Below are positions 8,129 through 15,507 of a stretch of DNA of 64,000 bases, one piece after another. This DNA is from Paenibacillus sp. BIHB 4019 (lineage in GTDB: Bacteria; Bacillota; Bacilli; Paenibacillales; Paenibacillaceae), in the NCBI RefSeq assembly GCF_002741035.1, contig NZ_CP016808.1, positions 3,768,501-3,832,500 on the forward strand, read 5' to 3'. A model generated the notes under the pieces. It had not been told where the DNA came from. It made no database searches and saw nothing but the letters and a program-made list of their open reading frames with translations. The position numbers were made by a program, and so were the translations under genes. The first letter of the stretch is position 1, and every line of letters starts with the position of its first letter.

Positions 8129-8545
8129 ATGGTCGATGATGAAATTCGACAACTTTTAGATAAAATAGCTGCTCAAACACGAAGAGACTATGCCAATATG
8201 TTACGCGAACTCCATTTACATGTAGGGCAAGATAATATGTTGTGTCTTCTATGGAAAGGTGACGGAATAACACAGTTACAGCTTTGCGAAAGTTTAAACT
8301 GTGAGCCTTCAACTGTCACAAATATGTTGAATACACTCGAAAAAAATGGAATAGTATATCGACAACGGGATTCCACGGATGCAAGAATAAGCAGAGTTTA
8401 TTTAACTGCCAAAGGATCACAATTAGAAGAACCAGTCAAGAAAATTTGGTACACTCAACAAGAAAAATTACTGCAAAGCATCTTGCCTGAGGAACGACTA
8501 TTACTAAGAAGACTTATGAAACAAATGGAGGATAATCTTTTGTAA
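8129..8545 (+). CDS. MarR-family transcriptional regulator
   Basis: A winged-helix regulator of 138 residues from ATG 8129. This start is preferred over ATG 8111 because AAGGTG at 8115-8120 sits 8 bases upstream. Seen are the helix-turn-helix (ITQLQLCESLNCEPSTVTNMLNTLEKNGIVYRQ split over residues about 50-80), the wing RDSTDARISRVYLTAKG, and the dimerising N- and C-terminal helices. MarR proteins usually repress their own promoter and a neighbouring efflux or detoxification gene and release DNA on binding a small phenolic or other ligand. Two matching palindromes at 8084 and 8568 fit autorepression plus control of the downstream monooxygenase and exporter. Confidence 0.85.
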   Translation: MVDDEIRQLLDKIAAQTRRDYANMLRELHLHVGQDNMLCLLWKGDGITQLQLCESLNCEPSTVTNMLNTLEKNGIVYRQRDSTDARISRVYLTAKGSQLEEPVKKIWYTQQEKLLQSILPEERLLLRRLMKQMEDNLL

Positions 8546-8567
8546 TCCTCTTTTTTTACAATAAAGA

Positions 8568-8579
8568 TTAGCAGGCTAA
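8568..8579. promoter_or_regulatory. Palindromic operator TTAGC-N2-GCTAA upstream of the monooxygenase gene
   Basis: TTAGCAGGCTAA, within the longer near-palindrome ATTAGCAGGCTAATT, lies 26 bases before the ATG at 8606 and shares both half-sites with 8084-8095. A short T-rich stretch just after the marR stop (8551-8557) precedes it. Confidence 0.6.
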
Positions 8580-8605
8580 TTAAATGACGGGAAGGTGTTT
8601 TGAAA

Positions 8606-9634
8606 ATGACTACATCGCACGTACCAGGGAAAATAAAATTATCTATTTTGGATATTGCAACAATTACAAATAATAAGTCTGCTACTGAGACATTCAAAGA
8701 CTCATTGGATCGTGTACAACTGGCTGAGCAATTAGGATATACCCGTTATTGGTTTGCAGAGCATCATAATTCTGAAAATCAGGTGAGTACGTCTCCAGAA
8801 ATCATGATTGCTTATGCTGGGGCACATACAAAAAAAATTCGTATAGGCGCTGGAGGCATTATGTTGCCTAATCATAGTCCGTTAAAGGTAGTAGAAAATT
8901 TTTTAACCTTAGAATCCATGTACCCCAAAAGAATAGATCTTGGAATTGGCAGAGCATCAGGAACAGATGGATTGACTGCATTGGCTTTGCGGCGTTCGCG
9001 AGAAGCTATAAACTCGAATGATTTTCCTGAACAATTAAATGAGACGCTTGCTTTTTTCTCAAATAATTTTCCGCCTGATCATCCGTTTAGTCAGATTAGA
9101 CCGTTTCCCGTTAAAACGGATACACCAGAAATCTTCATGTTAGGCTCAAGTAATGGTGGCGTTCAGTTTGCCATTGAAAAAGGTCTTGGATTTGTATTCG
9201 CGTCTTACTTATCGCCCCAACTTGCTGTACCTGTACTACGAGCTTATAAACAAAACTTTAAACCATCTATCTTCTCTTCTATACCTAAAAGTATGATGTC
9301 CGTTATTGTTATTACTGCTGAAACTAATGAAGAAGCACAGTATTTAGCAGGTCCGTTAGAGTTGTTTTGGGCCAAGCTCTACGCGAATGGTACAATTTCA
9401 ACCTTCCCAACGTTAGAGGAGGCCAGCAATCATAAATATTCTCCTGCTGAAGAAGCGGCAAGAAAACAAAATAAAGATCGTTTTGTGATCGGTGGTATAA
9501 ACAAAGTGAAAGTTAGATTGAGAGAATTGGCTGAACAAGCAATGATTGATGAAATTGTGTTGTTGGATTTCTACCCTGAACTTAGTGCTAGTCTCAAAGG
9601 TTATCGATTATTGGCTCATGAATTTTTGCAGTGA
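8606..9634 (+). CDS. LLM-class (luciferase-like) flavin-dependent oxidoreductase
   Basis: A protein of about 342 residues with the bacterial luciferase-like TIM-barrel signatures: SILDIATI near residue 14, AEQLGYTRYWFAEHHNS at about 45-60, IRIGAGGIMLPNHSPLKVVE at about 88, RIDLGIGRASGTD at 115, and the C-terminal VIGGINKVKVRLRELAE. This is the YwcH/YtmO-like group, which uses reduced FMN and oxygen; natural substrates of this group are mostly unknown. ATG 8606 is preferred to TTG 8600 because GGAAGGTG at 8590-8597 is then 8 bases away. It stands between a MarR regulator and an MFS exporter, suggesting a small-molecule detoxification or modification module. Confidence 0.85.
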   Translation: MTTSHVPGKIKLSILDIATITNNKSATETFKDSLDRVQLAEQLGYTRYWFAEHHNSENQVSTSPEIMIAYAGAHTKKIRIGAGGIMLPNHSPLKVVENFLTLESMYPKRIDLGIGRASGTDGLTALALRRSREAINSNDFPEQLNETLAFFSNNFPPDHPFSQIRPFPVKTDTPEIFMLGSSNGGVQFAIEKGLGFVFASYLSPQLAVPVLRAYKQNFKPSIFSSIPKSMMSVIVITAETNEEAQYLAGPLELFWAKLYANGTISTFPTLEEASNHKYSPAEEAARKQNKDRFVIGGINKVKVRLRELAEQAMIDEIVLLDFYPELSASLKGYRLLAHEFLQ

Positions 9635-9688
9635 CGAATCTTGTTGAGCGTTAAATATACAATCTGTTAAAGGGTGGAGGTTATCATA

Positions 9689-10867
9689 GTGTCAAAAACA
9701 TGGAAAATATATTCATTAACTTTAATTAGCTTTTTGATAGGAACTTCTGAGTCTGTCATTTCAGGAATTTTAGATAAAATATCTGAAGATGTTGGGGTTT
9801 CCGTCAGTGCCGCGGGTCAACTAATTACAGTTTTCTCACTTGCTTACGCCATTGGAACACCCATTTTAATGGCTATAACGGGGCGCATGGAGCGCCGCAA
9901 GTTGCTACTTTACGCCATGGTCGTTTTCACAATTAGTAATCTAATTTCCATGGTTCTTCCTAGCTACGGGTATTTTATCGCAGCTCGTATTATTATGGCA
10001 CTTGGAGCGGGTGTCGCATTTGTAACCTCATTAACGATAGCTTCAAAATTAGCTGAGCCAGGCAAACAGGCCAGCGCATTAGCTACTGTCCTAACGGGCT
10101 TCACGGCAGCTCTAATAATAGGGATTCCACTTGGCCGGCTTATATCAACAACGTATAACTGGAAAAGTGTTTTTGGCGGAGTTGGTGTGCTTGGATTGTT
10201 TGCTCTAATTATTATTGCATTTGCTATCCCAAGGTATGATGGAGAAGCTTCTATTCCGCTGCGTGAGCAGCTTGTATTGCTGAAATCCCCCAAAATTGCG
10301 ACCGCATTGAGCGTTACATTCTTTTGGGTCGTTGGATACTCCATTCCATATACGTATATTGCACCCTACCTTCTGCAAGTGACGTCTATAAGTGAGAAAT
10401 TGCTTAGCATCGCTTTGCTTGCTTTTGGAGTAACGAGTCTCATCGGATCGAAGCTGGGAGGCTTCAGCACGGATAGATGGGGTGTCCAGCGCACGCTAAC
10501 CGTAGGCCTTCTCGTTCACGTCGTTGCACTTGTTTTTATAAGTTTCAGTGCCAGCAATATTTTAATTGTATTTCCGTTGCTAATGCTGTGGTCATTCGCG
10601 ACATGGTCGTCCGGTCCAACTCTGCAATATAATTTAATAACGCTCGCCCCAAGTGCATCTGGCATTTTGCTCAGTCTGAATACCTCCATTTCACATCTTG
10701 GGATGGCTGTAGGCGCCAGTACTGGTGGACTCATCGTCGCTAAGGTCTCCCTATCCAGCATCACCTGGATTGGCGCATTGAGTGTTCTGCTTGCAGCCGT
10801 AGTGGTTATGCTGTGGCACAAGATCCCCAATCGCGAGCAAACTGCTGTGGAAAAACCGCTTGCATAA
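9689..10867 (+). CDS. MFS transporter, DHA1 drug/sugar efflux type
   Basis: About 392 residues with 12 predicted membrane segments. Seen: ISFLIGTSESVISGIL in TM1 (the DHA1 'T-E' region), the loop 2-3 motif-A relative GRMERRKLLL, TM4-5 IGIPLGRLIS, and a second-half motif-A relative GGFSTDRWGVQRTL. The sequence resembles YtbD/AraJ-type exporters. GTG 9689 is chosen because GGTGGAGG at 9673-9680 lies 8 bases upstream; the longer frame from 9674 would start inside that site. It follows the LLM oxidoreductase by 54 bases and is probably in the same transcript. Substrate unknown; drug, peptide or arabinose-like efflux are the usual guesses for the family. Confidence 0.85.
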   Translation: MSKTWKIYSLTLISFLIGTSESVISGILDKISEDVGVSVSAAGQLITVFSLAYAIGTPILMAITGRMERRKLLLYAMVVFTISNLISMVLPSYGYFIAARIIMALGAGVAFVTSLTIASKLAEPGKQASALATVLTGFTAALIIGIPLGRLISTTYNWKSVFGGVGVLGLFALIIIAFAIPRYDGEASIPLREQLVLLKSPKIATALSVTFFWVVGYSIPYTYIAPYLLQVTSISEKLLSIALLAFGVTSLIGSKLGGFSTDRWGVQRTLTVGLLVHVVALVFISFSASNILIVFPLLMLWSFATWSSGPTLQYNLITLAPSASGILLSLNTSISHLGMAVGASTGGLIVAKVSLSSITWIGALSVLLAAVVVMLWHKIPNREQTAVEKPLA

Positions 10868-11020
10868 GCTGCAAACATATTCAATTCTGCATAACCAACT
10901 TTTGTAGTTGCGCATGATCACGTACAAGTAAATAGTAAGCTTTACAAGATCGTTATTCGCCTTTAAAATAATCTCTTCTACAAAAGAAGGTTCTCATAGT
11001 AATATTTCTTTGGTATTTAC

Positions 11021-11056
11021 AACAACCAAGTAATTTCAATTACTTGGTTGTTTGTA
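11021..11056 (+). terminator. Intrinsic terminator at the right edge of the MarR/LLM/MFS module
   Basis: AACAACCAAGTAA (11021-11033) and TTACTTGGTTGTT (11040-11052) form a 13-base-pair stem with a TTTCAA loop, then TTTG. The right-hand methyltransferase remnant becomes recognisable at its 3' foot, so this marks the module boundary. Confidence 0.7.
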
Positions 11057-11449
11057 TATGCTACGACCAAGACTGACTTACCTTTAAGGATGAACAATTT
11101 GATTTAATTTATGACAGAAGAGGGCCAACCTCTATATTAAATCATAGTAGAATCCTTCTTTCTTGGAGGTACGATATTCGGAATTCACTCGGGAGCATTA
11201 GACACAGTTAAAAACAGATTAAACAGCAATGGATTCATAAACATTGAAATCGAAGAGTTTAATAGCGCTATTAACTTTTTCCCTAATGAGATTGAATTTG
11301 CTAAGTTTATTTCAGGAATACCCGGCAATCCCGATTATACAAAGCCTGAATTACAGAAGGAACTAGAATTGAAGATTCAACAAAATATAATTAACGGAAA
11401 ACTTGGATTGAGAGATTATAATTACATATGGAAAGCAAACAAACCTTGA
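11051..11449 (+). pseudogene. 3' remnant of the same methyltransferase gene, with two frameshifts
   Basis: Reading TTT at 11051 gives FVYATTKTDLP. One base is then missing near 11083-11086, and the next frame gives FKDEQFDLIYDRRGPTSIL and NHSRILLS. An extra base near 11164 leads to GGTIFGIHSGALDTVKNRL, IPGNPDYTKPEL and NGKLGLRDYNYIWKANKP before TGA at 11447-11449. Together these form a continuous methyltransferase C-terminal half. Combined with 7607-7756, only the segment containing the SAM-binding motif I (about 40-50 residues) is absent. The two compensable frameshifts show that the piece is no longer translated as one protein. Confidence 0.6.
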
Positions 11450-11565
11450 TGTTGTAAGTGACTTAAAGAAGATGGCGACATTTTGTAAAAACATAGACTA
11501 TTACGTTTGTAAAATAATCACGTTAAATGCAAGAGGTTGAAAGGTTATCAAAGGGGGTGATTTAA

Positions 11566-12060
11566 CTGGAAAATTGGATAGAACTCGATTCGGAACTTTA
11601 TCGAGTTGTTTGGGATAAGTTCTCTAAGGATTTCAAATTTACTCCTAGCGGCATTAGAGAAAATTCAACAACATTTATTACACCAGAGCCATTTGTTATT
11701 TATGATATTACGCATCTCTATGGTAATGGATTTGAAGTTCGCTATAAAGATTTAGAAAAGTGTATCGTCAATGCCATGCTAGAATGCACGGATGCGTATG
11801 AATATATATATGTACTTGATTGGCAACATGATTCTTATCTATTTAACCCGCATTTAGAGAGTCCAAGAAATGAATTTGGTGAATGGCCTATACCGCTTTA
11901 TCCAAATGGTGACTATTATTTTTTTCTAAACAAGACTATGACATGGGGGTATTTAGGCCACCCATGGGAGAATTCTATTTGTATCTTTGGCAATGAATTT
12001 ATAAAAGCAGTAGAAAGAGATAAACCTAAACTTTTTAATAAAGTTATCAGACAAAGTTAA
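11566..12060 (+). CDS. DUF2716-family protein, apparently with a CTG start
   Basis: The longest ATG start is at 11776, but coding sequence clearly continues upstream. From CTG 11566 the protein reads xENWIELDSELYRVVW, then YDITHLYGNGFEVRYKDLEK, VLDWQHDSYLFNP, GEWPIPLYPNGDYYFFL and WGYLGHPWENSICIFG, the full DUF2716 pattern at the usual length (164 residues). A strong site AAGGGGGTGA (11551-11560) lies five bases before the CTG, an in-frame TAA is directly before it, and no ATG, GTG or TTG is in frame until 11776. DUF2716 proteins are small cytoplasmic proteins of unknown function, common as single genes in Bacillota accessory regions. Either CTG is used as the start or an original ATG/TTG has mutated. 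Confidence 0.7.
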   Translation: MENWIELDSELYRVVWDKFSKDFKFTPSGIRENSTTFITPEPFVIYDITHLYGNGFEVRYKDLEKCIVNAMLECTDAYEYIYVLDWQHDSYLFNPHLESPRNEFGEWPIPLYPNGDYYFFLNKTMTWGYLGHPWENSICIFGNEFIKAVERDKPKLFNKVIRQS

Positions 12061-12138
12061 AAACAGGAGAGTTATAATAGTTCTTCAAGGTTGCGTACAT
12101 TATATGCAATCGTGATGAACGAGTAAGGAGGCAATTTC

Positions 12139-12648
12139 ATGGGGGTAATTTTTACAGCTCTAATTCAATATCCTCAAAACATAAATTTTAGAACCTTTTA
12201 TCAGGATCTTAAAAATCAAGATAACTTTTTTTGCTTAAATCTTTCAAATGACTTTGAAACAAAGGAAAGAGAAACTAGTAGAGAAATTAATGTGTTCATC
12301 GAGAAATATATTCAAATAAACTATGGATTCATAGATCTTTCATTTAATAAAGATATGGTTTGTTGTGTTAGGGCAAATCGATACTGGTATCATTTTTTAA
12401 CCCATTTAGAGACGAGAGATACTTTGAGAAAGATATGTATCGAGTTTGCAAAATATTTTAGAGAAGAAAAAATTGTGTATTTGCCAGATCATTTCGGTTT
12501 GGATTATATATTTAGTGATATGGATTGAAACAATATTTTAGAATCACTTGAATTTCGTCTTGGAAAAGATGCTCCAAGCATTGAATCCATATATAAAGAA
12601 TTTGATGAGCATGTAGAAATTGATGGATATTATATAGAAAGATTATGA
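12139..12648 (+). pseudogene. Small immunity-like gene interrupted by an in-frame TGA
   Basis: ATG 12139, with AAGGAGG at 12125-12131, opens a 129-codon frame ending at TGA 12526-12528. The same frame then continues without interruption for 39 codons (NNILESLEFRLGKDAP... YYIERL) to TGA 12646-12648, with similar composition. A TGG-to-TGA change at position 12528 would restore a 169-residue protein. The sequence is rich in aromatic and Lys residues (YWYHFLTHLETRD). I do not recognise the family. It could be a nonsense pseudogene, a shortened functional protein, or a TGA readthrough case; the first is most likely. Confidence 0.5.
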
Positions 12649-12746
12649 TTTTGAATACTATTTAGTTCCTTAAATCTATTGAAGTCGTAACTACACGAAC
12701 GCTATCAGAAACTATCAAATAAAATTTACTCATGAGGGTAACTACA

Positions 12747-13178
12747 ATGAAGCTATTTAGATTACATGAATTAGAAAATTTAAATTACATTGAACTATTT
12801 CCTAGACGATACACTGGTGGTGGTTATCTGAAGCCAGAGTCAGTATACTTAACCGATGATGCTTTCAGTTTTATAGTTCCAGCAGTAAAGAGGGGCTTCG
12901 AAGGATATGATCCGTTCAACTGTTTTGTTTTAGAAAGAAGTCAATGGAAAATAATTATGAATGAAGTTGAGAAGCAAAAGGAATTCTTAATCAAATATCA
13001 AGATGAAAAGTTAGAAGAGTACATTTCAATATTCTATAAAGAAAGAACTCTAAGGGCATGCAAATTAGAAGAGTTTCAAATGATTAGGCAAGAGATAATT
13101 TCATTGCTTAAAGATTTTCTTGAGTGGATCGAATCCCAGCTTGAAATCAATGAATTTATTACTTTAATAGGGATTTAA
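12747..13178 (+). CDS. Hypothetical protein, about 143 residues, immunity-like
   Basis: ATG 12747 is chosen because GAGGGT at 12734-12739 lies just upstream; the frame also opens at 12732. The protein begins MKLFRLHELENLNYIELFP, has an aromatic/Gly patch (RYTGGGYLKPESVYLTDD) and a helical, Lys/Glu-rich second half. No signal, membrane segment or known motif. It sits in a row of small A+T-rich genes that resemble orphan immunity genes. Confidence 0.5.
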   Translation: MKLFRLHELENLNYIELFPRRYTGGGYLKPESVYLTDDAFSFIVPAVKRGFEGYDPFNCFVLERSQWKIIMNEVEKQKEFLIKYQDEKLEEYISIFYKERTLRACKLEEFQMIRQEIISLLKDFLEWIESQLEINEFITLIGI

Positions 13179-13181
13179 TCA

Positions 13182-13334
13182 ATGCTAGCTTATGAAGAGG
13201 TCAACAGCATCAGCAATGTATTCACGCTGCGGGTATTCGCTCTTGATCCGGCAGCAGCTTTTGGCATGGAAGTTGAATCAACCAAAGTTTATACTAGTGC
13301 GTTGGGTGAAAAAGGGCTGACACTGATTAAATAG
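13182..13334 (+). CDS. Short ORF of 50 codons, unrecognised, possibly a gene fragment
   Basis: ATG 13182, three bases after the previous stop, opens MLAYEEVNSISNVFTLRVFA and ends at TAG 13332-13334. Its codons are more G+C-rich than those of its neighbours, so it may be a fragment brought in from elsewhere. No family recognised. Confidence 0.3.
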   Translation: MLAYEEVNSISNVFTLRVFALDPAAAFGMEVESTKVYTSALGEKGLTLIK

Positions 13335-13372
13335 TATCAAGAAATATACTCCAAAAGGTGTTGACTGTTTAA

Positions 13373-13666
13373 ATGGAGCTGACTATCGATCAATTTAAAC
13401 AATTACTTGAAGCTGGTCAAAAGACTTTTTCAGGGATAGAGGTAGAAGAAGGAAGTCTTCGAAAATATAATCTGAGTGGATGCATATTTGTAGAATGTAG
13501 TTTTGCCCTTGATTTTTCAAAAGCGGATTTAACAGAATCGGAATGGACAGGAACTATGTTATGTTCGGCTGTGTTTAATAGGGCAAAGAGATATAGCATA
13601 CAATTCGTTGGAAATTACTATCATTCCGTGATTCTTGAAATAAAAGACTTAGAAAAAATGATATAG
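13373..13666 (+). CDS. Pentapeptide-repeat-like short protein
   Basis: A 97-residue protein with a run of degenerate A/C-(D/N)-L/F-x-x pentapeptides between residues about 28 and 72 (YNLSGCIFVECSF, FSKADLTESEW, LCSAVFNRAK). These would form a short right-handed beta-helix. Full pentapeptide-repeat proteins are usually longer, so this may be truncated or a minimal version. AAAGGTG 13 bases before ATG 13373 is a possible ribosome binding site. Confidence 0.5.
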   Translation: MELTIDQFKQLLEAGQKTFSGIEVEEGSLRKYNLSGCIFVECSFALDFSKADLTESEWTGTMLCSAVFNRAKRYSIQFVGNYYHSVILEIKDLEKMI

Positions 13667-13686
13667 GCTAAATACGGGGGAGGGTT

Positions 13687-14091
13687 ATGATGGACAGGGA
13701 AGATATTTTATTAGAACGCTTCGGGTTAGAGCCGGACCTGAAATATTTACAAGAAATTAGGTCGTTACTAATCGAAGAAACGAATGATTCTAATACAGAA
13801 GAACATGAGTATTTAAAAACGCTCTGTATCTTGCTTTTTACCTTTGGTTATCCCGAGGACACTATCCTAATTTGGAATGCTAAGAGAAAAGATTTTGATG
13901 CAGGCTGCTATATTGATGGAGAATTGCTAATGGGTGCAGGACTTAAGGAGACTATTCATTTTTTGAAAGAATTAAATACGACATTAGCTAAAGAGATAAT
14001 GGAATACATAGAGCAATATGAAACAAATGATGATTACATGACTAGAGAAAAAGTAATTGATTTTTACAGCAAGTATTACAGGTTAACATAA
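13687..14091 (+). CDS. Conserved-looking small cytoplasmic protein, immunity-like
   Basis: 134 residues from ATG 13687 (or 13690), with GGGGGAGGG directly upstream. Acidic and helical at the N-terminus, then a patterned core: LCILLFTFGYPEDTILIWNAK, KDFDAGCYIDGELLMGAGL and a C-terminal YMTREKVIDFYSKYYRL. I recall close relatives as widespread hypothetical proteins in Bacillales, but no function. No signal peptide. It lies 20 bases after the pentapeptide gene. Confidence 0.5.
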   Translation: MMDREDILLERFGLEPDLKYLQEIRSLLIEETNDSNTEEHEYLKTLCILLFTFGYPEDTILIWNAKRKDFDAGCYIDGELLMGAGLKETIHFLKELNTTLAKEIMEYIEQYETNDDYMTREKVIDFYSKYYRLT

Positions 14092-14100
14092 AAGAAAGAG

Positions 14101-14217
14101 GTGTATGTTGGTAAGCATAAGGAAAAAACAATCATTAATAATGGCGGAATACCGGACACAGATTTCATTGAAGATGATGGAAATAGAATAAAAAGGTATT
14201 GGATAAAGAATAACTAA
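14101..14217 (+). other. Possible 38-codon remnant
   Basis: GTG 14101 to TAA 14215-14217 encodes VYVGKHKEKTIINNGGIPDT followed by a charged tail. It lacks a spaced ribosome binding site and begins 9 bases after the previous stop, so it looks like the tail of a decayed gene. Confidence 0.25.
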
Positions 14218-14274
14218 GTTCATTTTTCAACTTGGACAGTACAAATTCGTATATCATTTGACCATTTCCTAATA

Positions 14275-14318
14275 GACCGTATGATCAGCCTTAGGGCTGT
14301 GCATGCGGTCTTCTTTTT
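14275..14318 (+). terminator. Intrinsic terminator
   Basis: GACCG-ATG...CAT-GCGGTC with inner AGCC/GGCT pairing, followed by TTCTTTTT. It ends the accessory region before the AraC gene. Confidence 0.7.
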
Positions 14319-14488
14319 ATTTCTCCAGCTTAGTCAGCAAGTAAGAATCAAGACAAGCCTAGCGTTCAATTCTGGAAAATGGCGCTGCCGACTCCACTAT
14401 TTAACCAATGTCTGGAAGGCTCCCCAGAGATTTATGATCTTGTGAAATCAGTTCTTATTATTTTCAACAATTCTGATCAACAATACAG

Positions 14489-14583
14489 CAATATAGTCCT
14501 GATTCTATTTAATTTACTATGATACAATTCAATATAAAGCGCTATCATTTTTAATTATTGATCAATATTGCTGATTCTATTTA
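14489..14583 (+). promoter_or_regulatory. Imperfect direct repeats upstream of the AraC gene; candidate operator and cre-like site
   Basis: CTGATTCTATTTA occurs exactly at 14499-14511 and 14571-14583. Each copy is preceded by CAATATAG or CAATATTG, so the repeat extends to about 22 bases, 72 bases apart. AraC-family proteins bind direct repeats, so these could be sites for autoregulation. Between them AAAGCGCTATCA (14537-14548) resembles half of a CcpA cre site. The second copy ends two bases before the ribosome binding site. Confidence 0.4.
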
Positions 14584-14600
14584 TAGAAGGGAGATCATTA

Positions 14601-15470
14601 TTGGTGCTATCCATCCATACCCCGACGAATGTTGCTTTGGAGGAAAATGAAGTTTATGTGCGGTCAGAAGCGGATAATTTTCAGGATGAATGGCCTATTC
14701 ATACTCATAACGGTTATGAAATTCATTATTTTATACAGGGGGATGCGACCTTCTTGATCGGAGATCGAATCTATAAGCCTTCGCCTGGGGATATGTTTGT
14801 ATTCAGAGGGGCGGTGCCGCACCGGATTAATCCTTCAAGAGAAATCGTGTACAAGCGAAGCTTCGTCAATTTTACAGAATTGCTGCTTTTGGACATGCTC
14901 AGCGTTAGCCAACTCGAAAATCTGATGTCTATCTTTCGCCATCCTAATGGATTGTTGGTGCATTGGTCCTTGGAGGAGCGTGAACAGATCAAAAGCATTT
15001 TCAAAGGAATCAAGGAGGAGATGGAAGCCAGAAATACAGGCTATAAAATGATGGTCAAAATGAGCCTGACTCAATTGCTGCTGCGCATTTACCGGAAAAT
15101 GAAAATGGAGCAGTCCGTAAATGATCGTTCATCTCCTTCCCAGAAGCAAACAAGCGTGAGCCGGGTTCTTAACTTTTTGAACCAAAATTACACCGAAAAT
15201 GTTTCTTTGGATGAGCTGTCCAAAATGCTCCATTTGAACAAATATTACATTTGCCACTCTTTTAAAGAGACGACGGGATACACAGTGAGTAATTACGTGA
15301 TACGAAAACGGGTGGCCGAGGCCAAAAAGCTGCTGCTGTCTACGGATGAGCCGATTCTGTCCATATCAGAAACGCTGGGCTTCAACACACCTGAATATTT
15401 CAGCAGAGCTTTTAAACAATATGTTGGTTCCTCGCCACAGCTATTTCGAAAAAATAAAGTGCTTAACTAA
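14601..15470 (+). CDS. AraC-family transcriptional regulator with N-terminal cupin sensor
   Basis: About 290 residues from TTG 14601, chosen because GAAGGGAG at 14586-14593 is 7 bases upstream; the frame also opens at 14568. The N-terminal sensor is a cupin: HTHNGYEIHYFIQGDATFLI followed by PSPGDMFVFRGAVPHRI. The C-terminal double helix-turn-helix contains LSKMLHLNKYYICHSFKETTG and ISETLGFNTPEYFSRAFKQY, ending GSSPQLFRK. Such regulators sense a sugar or uronide and activate adjacent transport and hydrolase genes. It is followed 37 bases later by the solute-binding protein gene on the same strand, so it probably controls 15508-22293. Confidence 0.88.
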   Translation: MVLSIHTPTNVALEENEVYVRSEADNFQDEWPIHTHNGYEIHYFIQGDATFLIGDRIYKPSPGDMFVFRGAVPHRINPSREIVYKRSFVNFTELLLLDMLSVSQLENLMSIFRHPNGLLVHWSLEEREQIKSIFKGIKEEMEARNTGYKMMVKMSLTQLLLRIYRKMKMEQSVNDRSSPSQKQTSVSRVLNFLNQNYTENVSLDELSKMLHLNKYYICHSFKETTGYTVSNYVIRKRVAEAKKLLLSTDEPILSISETLGFNTPEYFSRAFKQYVGSSPQLFRKNKVLN

Positions 15471-15507
15471 AGCGAAATTCATTAATCATTTCAAAGGAGA
15501 TGTTTGT

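Noticed and set aside
7757..11050. MarR/LLM/MFS module considered as an insertion sequence or integron cassette
   Set aside because: No transposase, no terminal inverted repeat, no target-site duplication and no attachment-like site could be seen at the edges.
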